DNA from: Bacteroidia bacterium
GTDB lineage: Bacteria > Bacteroidota > Bacteroidia > J057
Assembly (NCBI GenBank): GCA_033391075.1
Contig: JAWPMV010000001.1
Span: forward strand, 8,060,001-8,124,000
DNA length: 64,000 bases
Reading direction: 5' to 3'
The position numbers and the translations under genes are program-made. Below the pieces are notes generated by a model, which made no database searches, was not told the DNA's origin, and worked only from the letters and a program-made list of their open reading frames with translations. Below, one piece after another: positions 62,807 to 64,000 of the stretch. Position 1 is the first letter of the stretch, and every line of letters begins with the position of its first letter.

Positions 62807-62841
62807 AACAAAAAATCCCCCAGCTCCGGCACCGGGGGATT
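62807..62841 (-). terminator. Terminator of the 53-residue membrane protein gene
   Basis: On the minus strand, AATCCCCC (62841-62834) pairs with GGGGGATT (62821-62814), followed by TTTTTT. It begins 24 nt after the small gene's stop. Confidence 0.88.
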
Positions 62842-62864
62842 CATACACATCATTTACTTCAGGT

Positions 62865-63246
62865 CTTAAGCCTGTTTATTCACTCCGGATCCAGGCTTAG
62901 CCTTATTCGCATCTTTGTCTCCCTCATGATCACTTTTGATTAAAGGAGCATTTCTATAAGCAAGGATCATCATGATCCATCCGCACAGGTATATTAGTAT
63001 TAGTATGACGAGAAATACATCCTTCATATTAAGCCTCTTTTATGTCAGCACGTTCAAGGGTAATGCTGATATATTTGCCTATGGTCGTTCGGGCAAAGCC
63101 TGTTTTATTGGAGAAGGAAGTTCTTTCTCTATTCAGTTTCCGAAAAGGATAGTAAGGGCCAAAGTGATCTAAACTCATCAAAGACTAATGAGCAAGATCT
63201 CGTTTGAGATCTCAGGCCAGCCTTGTTGTTTGGGCTGGTTTTCTTT
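62865..63246. repeat. Long direct repeat, copy C (intact small gene plus kinase 3' end)
   Basis: Partner of copy B at 58071-58454. The kinase-3'-end portion (63110-63246) is closer to copy A in places (CGTTTGAGATCT) and to copy B in others (AAAGTGATCTAA), suggesting exchange among the three copies. Confidence 0.88.
62866..63027 (-). CDS. Small single-pass membrane protein (53 residues)
   Basis: ATG 63027 opens a 53-residue frame: an N-terminal helix (MKDVFLVILILIYLCGWIMM, about 3-22) followed by a charged, flexible tail (SDHEGDKDANKAKPGSG VNKQA, in two parts). Support comes from the strong terminator right after it and from a same-length decayed paralogue in copy B with many synonymous or conservative changes in the N-terminal half. 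Size and layout resemble small toxin or regulator membrane peptides; function is unknown. Confidence 0.7.
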   Translation of the reverse strand: MKDVFLVILILIYLCGWIMMILAYRNAPLIKSDHEGDKDANKAKPGSGVNKQA

Positions 63247-63315
63247 CGTCTTAACAAAAATTCACTAGTTGAGGAGGAGGAGTTATGAGAATAAATTTGA
63301 TTTTTATACAGTGCA

Positions 63316-64000
63316 TTATTGAACTTGAATAAAGTAAATAAATTGGTCAATAGAATCTTCAAAGCCATCTCTAATAGTAATAGAAATTGAATCTGTATTA
63401 ACTATTAAAATTTTATCTTCAACCAATAGCCTTATTAAAGGTTCAATTTCATTAAAGACATTTTTTTCCTTAAATGAGTCTTCTTCAAGTTGATTAAAAT
63501 CTTCCTCATCGAGGTTTTCTTCTTCAAATTGATCAAGATGGTCTAATAATCCTATGTATTCAATATATATTTTTAAGGTTTCAACCTTTGAGATCACCTT
63601 TTTAATCCTGAAAAGACTTTTCTCTCCATATGTCTCATAGTATTCCAGGATTTTTAAGGGGAATTTCTCAATATTTAACTTATGATGTTCTTTAAATTTA
63701 TTAATTAATCTTTTCCTCTTCCTTCTCCTAAATTTAATTCTAATTGAGTCATAAGTAACAATAGTTAGTATCGTAATTGCAATTATGATTAACCAGTAAA
63801 TAATGAACCTTAGGAAGTGAATAAAAATATTTCCATAAAATAATTCCTTAAAAAAGCCAATTTTTGATTTGTCAGACTCTTTAAAATTTATTTTTATTCC
63901 AGGTACTCCATTTCCTGAGATATAGCCAATTGGAATCACATTTGGGACTACGTTTTCGTTTACAAGACAAAGAATTTTTAATGAAAAATATTGGCTTTTA
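63316..64000 (-). CDS. Membrane protein of unknown function (partial, 5' end beyond window)
   Basis: The frame ends at 63316 and stays open through the right edge (228 codons seen). A GTG at 63939 could start it, but the frame continues upstream (KILCLVNENVVPNVIPIGYI), so the gene is probably longer. A transmembrane helix (FIIYWLIIIAITILTIVTY) separates an outer N-terminal part from a basic stretch (RRRKRKR) and a cytoplasmic acidic domain (FEEENLDEEDFNQLEEDSF). It is very AT-rich, like the other cargo genes. No family recognised. Confidence 0.7.
   Translation of the reverse strand, partial: KSQYFSLKILCLVNENVVPNVIPIGYISGNGVPGIKINFKESDKSKIGFFKELFYGNIFIHFLRFIIYWLIIIAITILTIVTYDSIRIKFRRRKRKRLINKFKEHHKLNIEKFPLKILEYYETYGEKSLFRIKKVISKVETLKIYIEYIGLLDHLDQFEEENLDEEDFNQLEEDSFKEKNVFNEIEPLIRLLVEDKILIVNTDSISITIRDGFEDSIDQFIYFIQVQ

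Noticed and set aside
62656..62853. 65-codon minus-strand frame after the small membrane protein
   Set aside because: It begins inside the rho-independent terminator of the upstream gene and has no recognisable features.
50414..64000. Right attachment site of the island
   Set aside because: I looked for a copy of the tRNA-Arg 3' end downstream and found none, so the right boundary cannot be given.

Overview
The window is a piece of a Bacteroidota chromosome. The signs are: lipoproteins with Bacteroidota-style lipoboxes, two proteins with type IX secretion C-terminal sorting domains, TAnnTTTG-type -7 promoter boxes, few Shine-Dalgarno sites, TPR histidine kinase / LuxR pairs, TerB-repeat proteins and an OmpA lipoprotein. 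A marine Saprospiria- or Cytophagia-like lineage is plausible, but I cannot fix a genus from sequence alone.

Region 1 (1-50 kb) looks like ordinary chromosome. It holds a partial sugar dehydrogenase, an OmpA lipoprotein, prfC, an HGSNAT-type acyltransferase, a three-gene sensor operon (small protein / TPR kinase / response regulator), two EGF-like lipoproteins, a WecA-type transferase with a GT4 glycosyltransferase, a lone nuoN, two TetR regulators, two paralogous coiled-coil membrane proteins, a ClpP-like protein, glycogen debranching enzyme, proline dehydrogenase, secreted and T9SS proteins, an RND efflux operon with palindromic operators, a batB-batC pair and an orphan oligopeptide-type ABC permease pair. 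The gene at 36274-38664 stands out: the core of a cholesterol-dependent-cytolysin-like protein fused to seven FG-GAP/VCBS repeats. Intergenic spaces carry several repeat families: an AACAC inverted repeat, a roughly 330-bp multi-hairpin composite element in two copies, and short TAGGGnCAG hairpins.

Region 2 (50.1-50.5 kb) holds three tRNA genes: Ser-GCT, Pro-TGG and Arg-TCT.

Region 3 (50.6-64 kb) is an accessory island starting at a tyrosine recombinase just past tRNA-Arg. It carries an IS3-family element with a 3-bp target duplication, then an operon of an ICMT-type methyltransferase, a LuxI/FeeM-like acyl synthase and a multi-TM histidine kinase, which together look like a small-molecule signalling unit. 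The last ~140 bp of this operon (kinase 3' end plus terminator) recur twice more downstream. The copies separate blocks of AT-rich minus-strand cargo: a membrane protein; a HEPN protein and a PD-(D/E)XK-like nuclease; a second membrane protein running off the window. Two copies also carry a 53-codon membrane-protein gene, one intact and one decayed. An IS256 element with an exact 8-bp target duplication sits just after the second copy.
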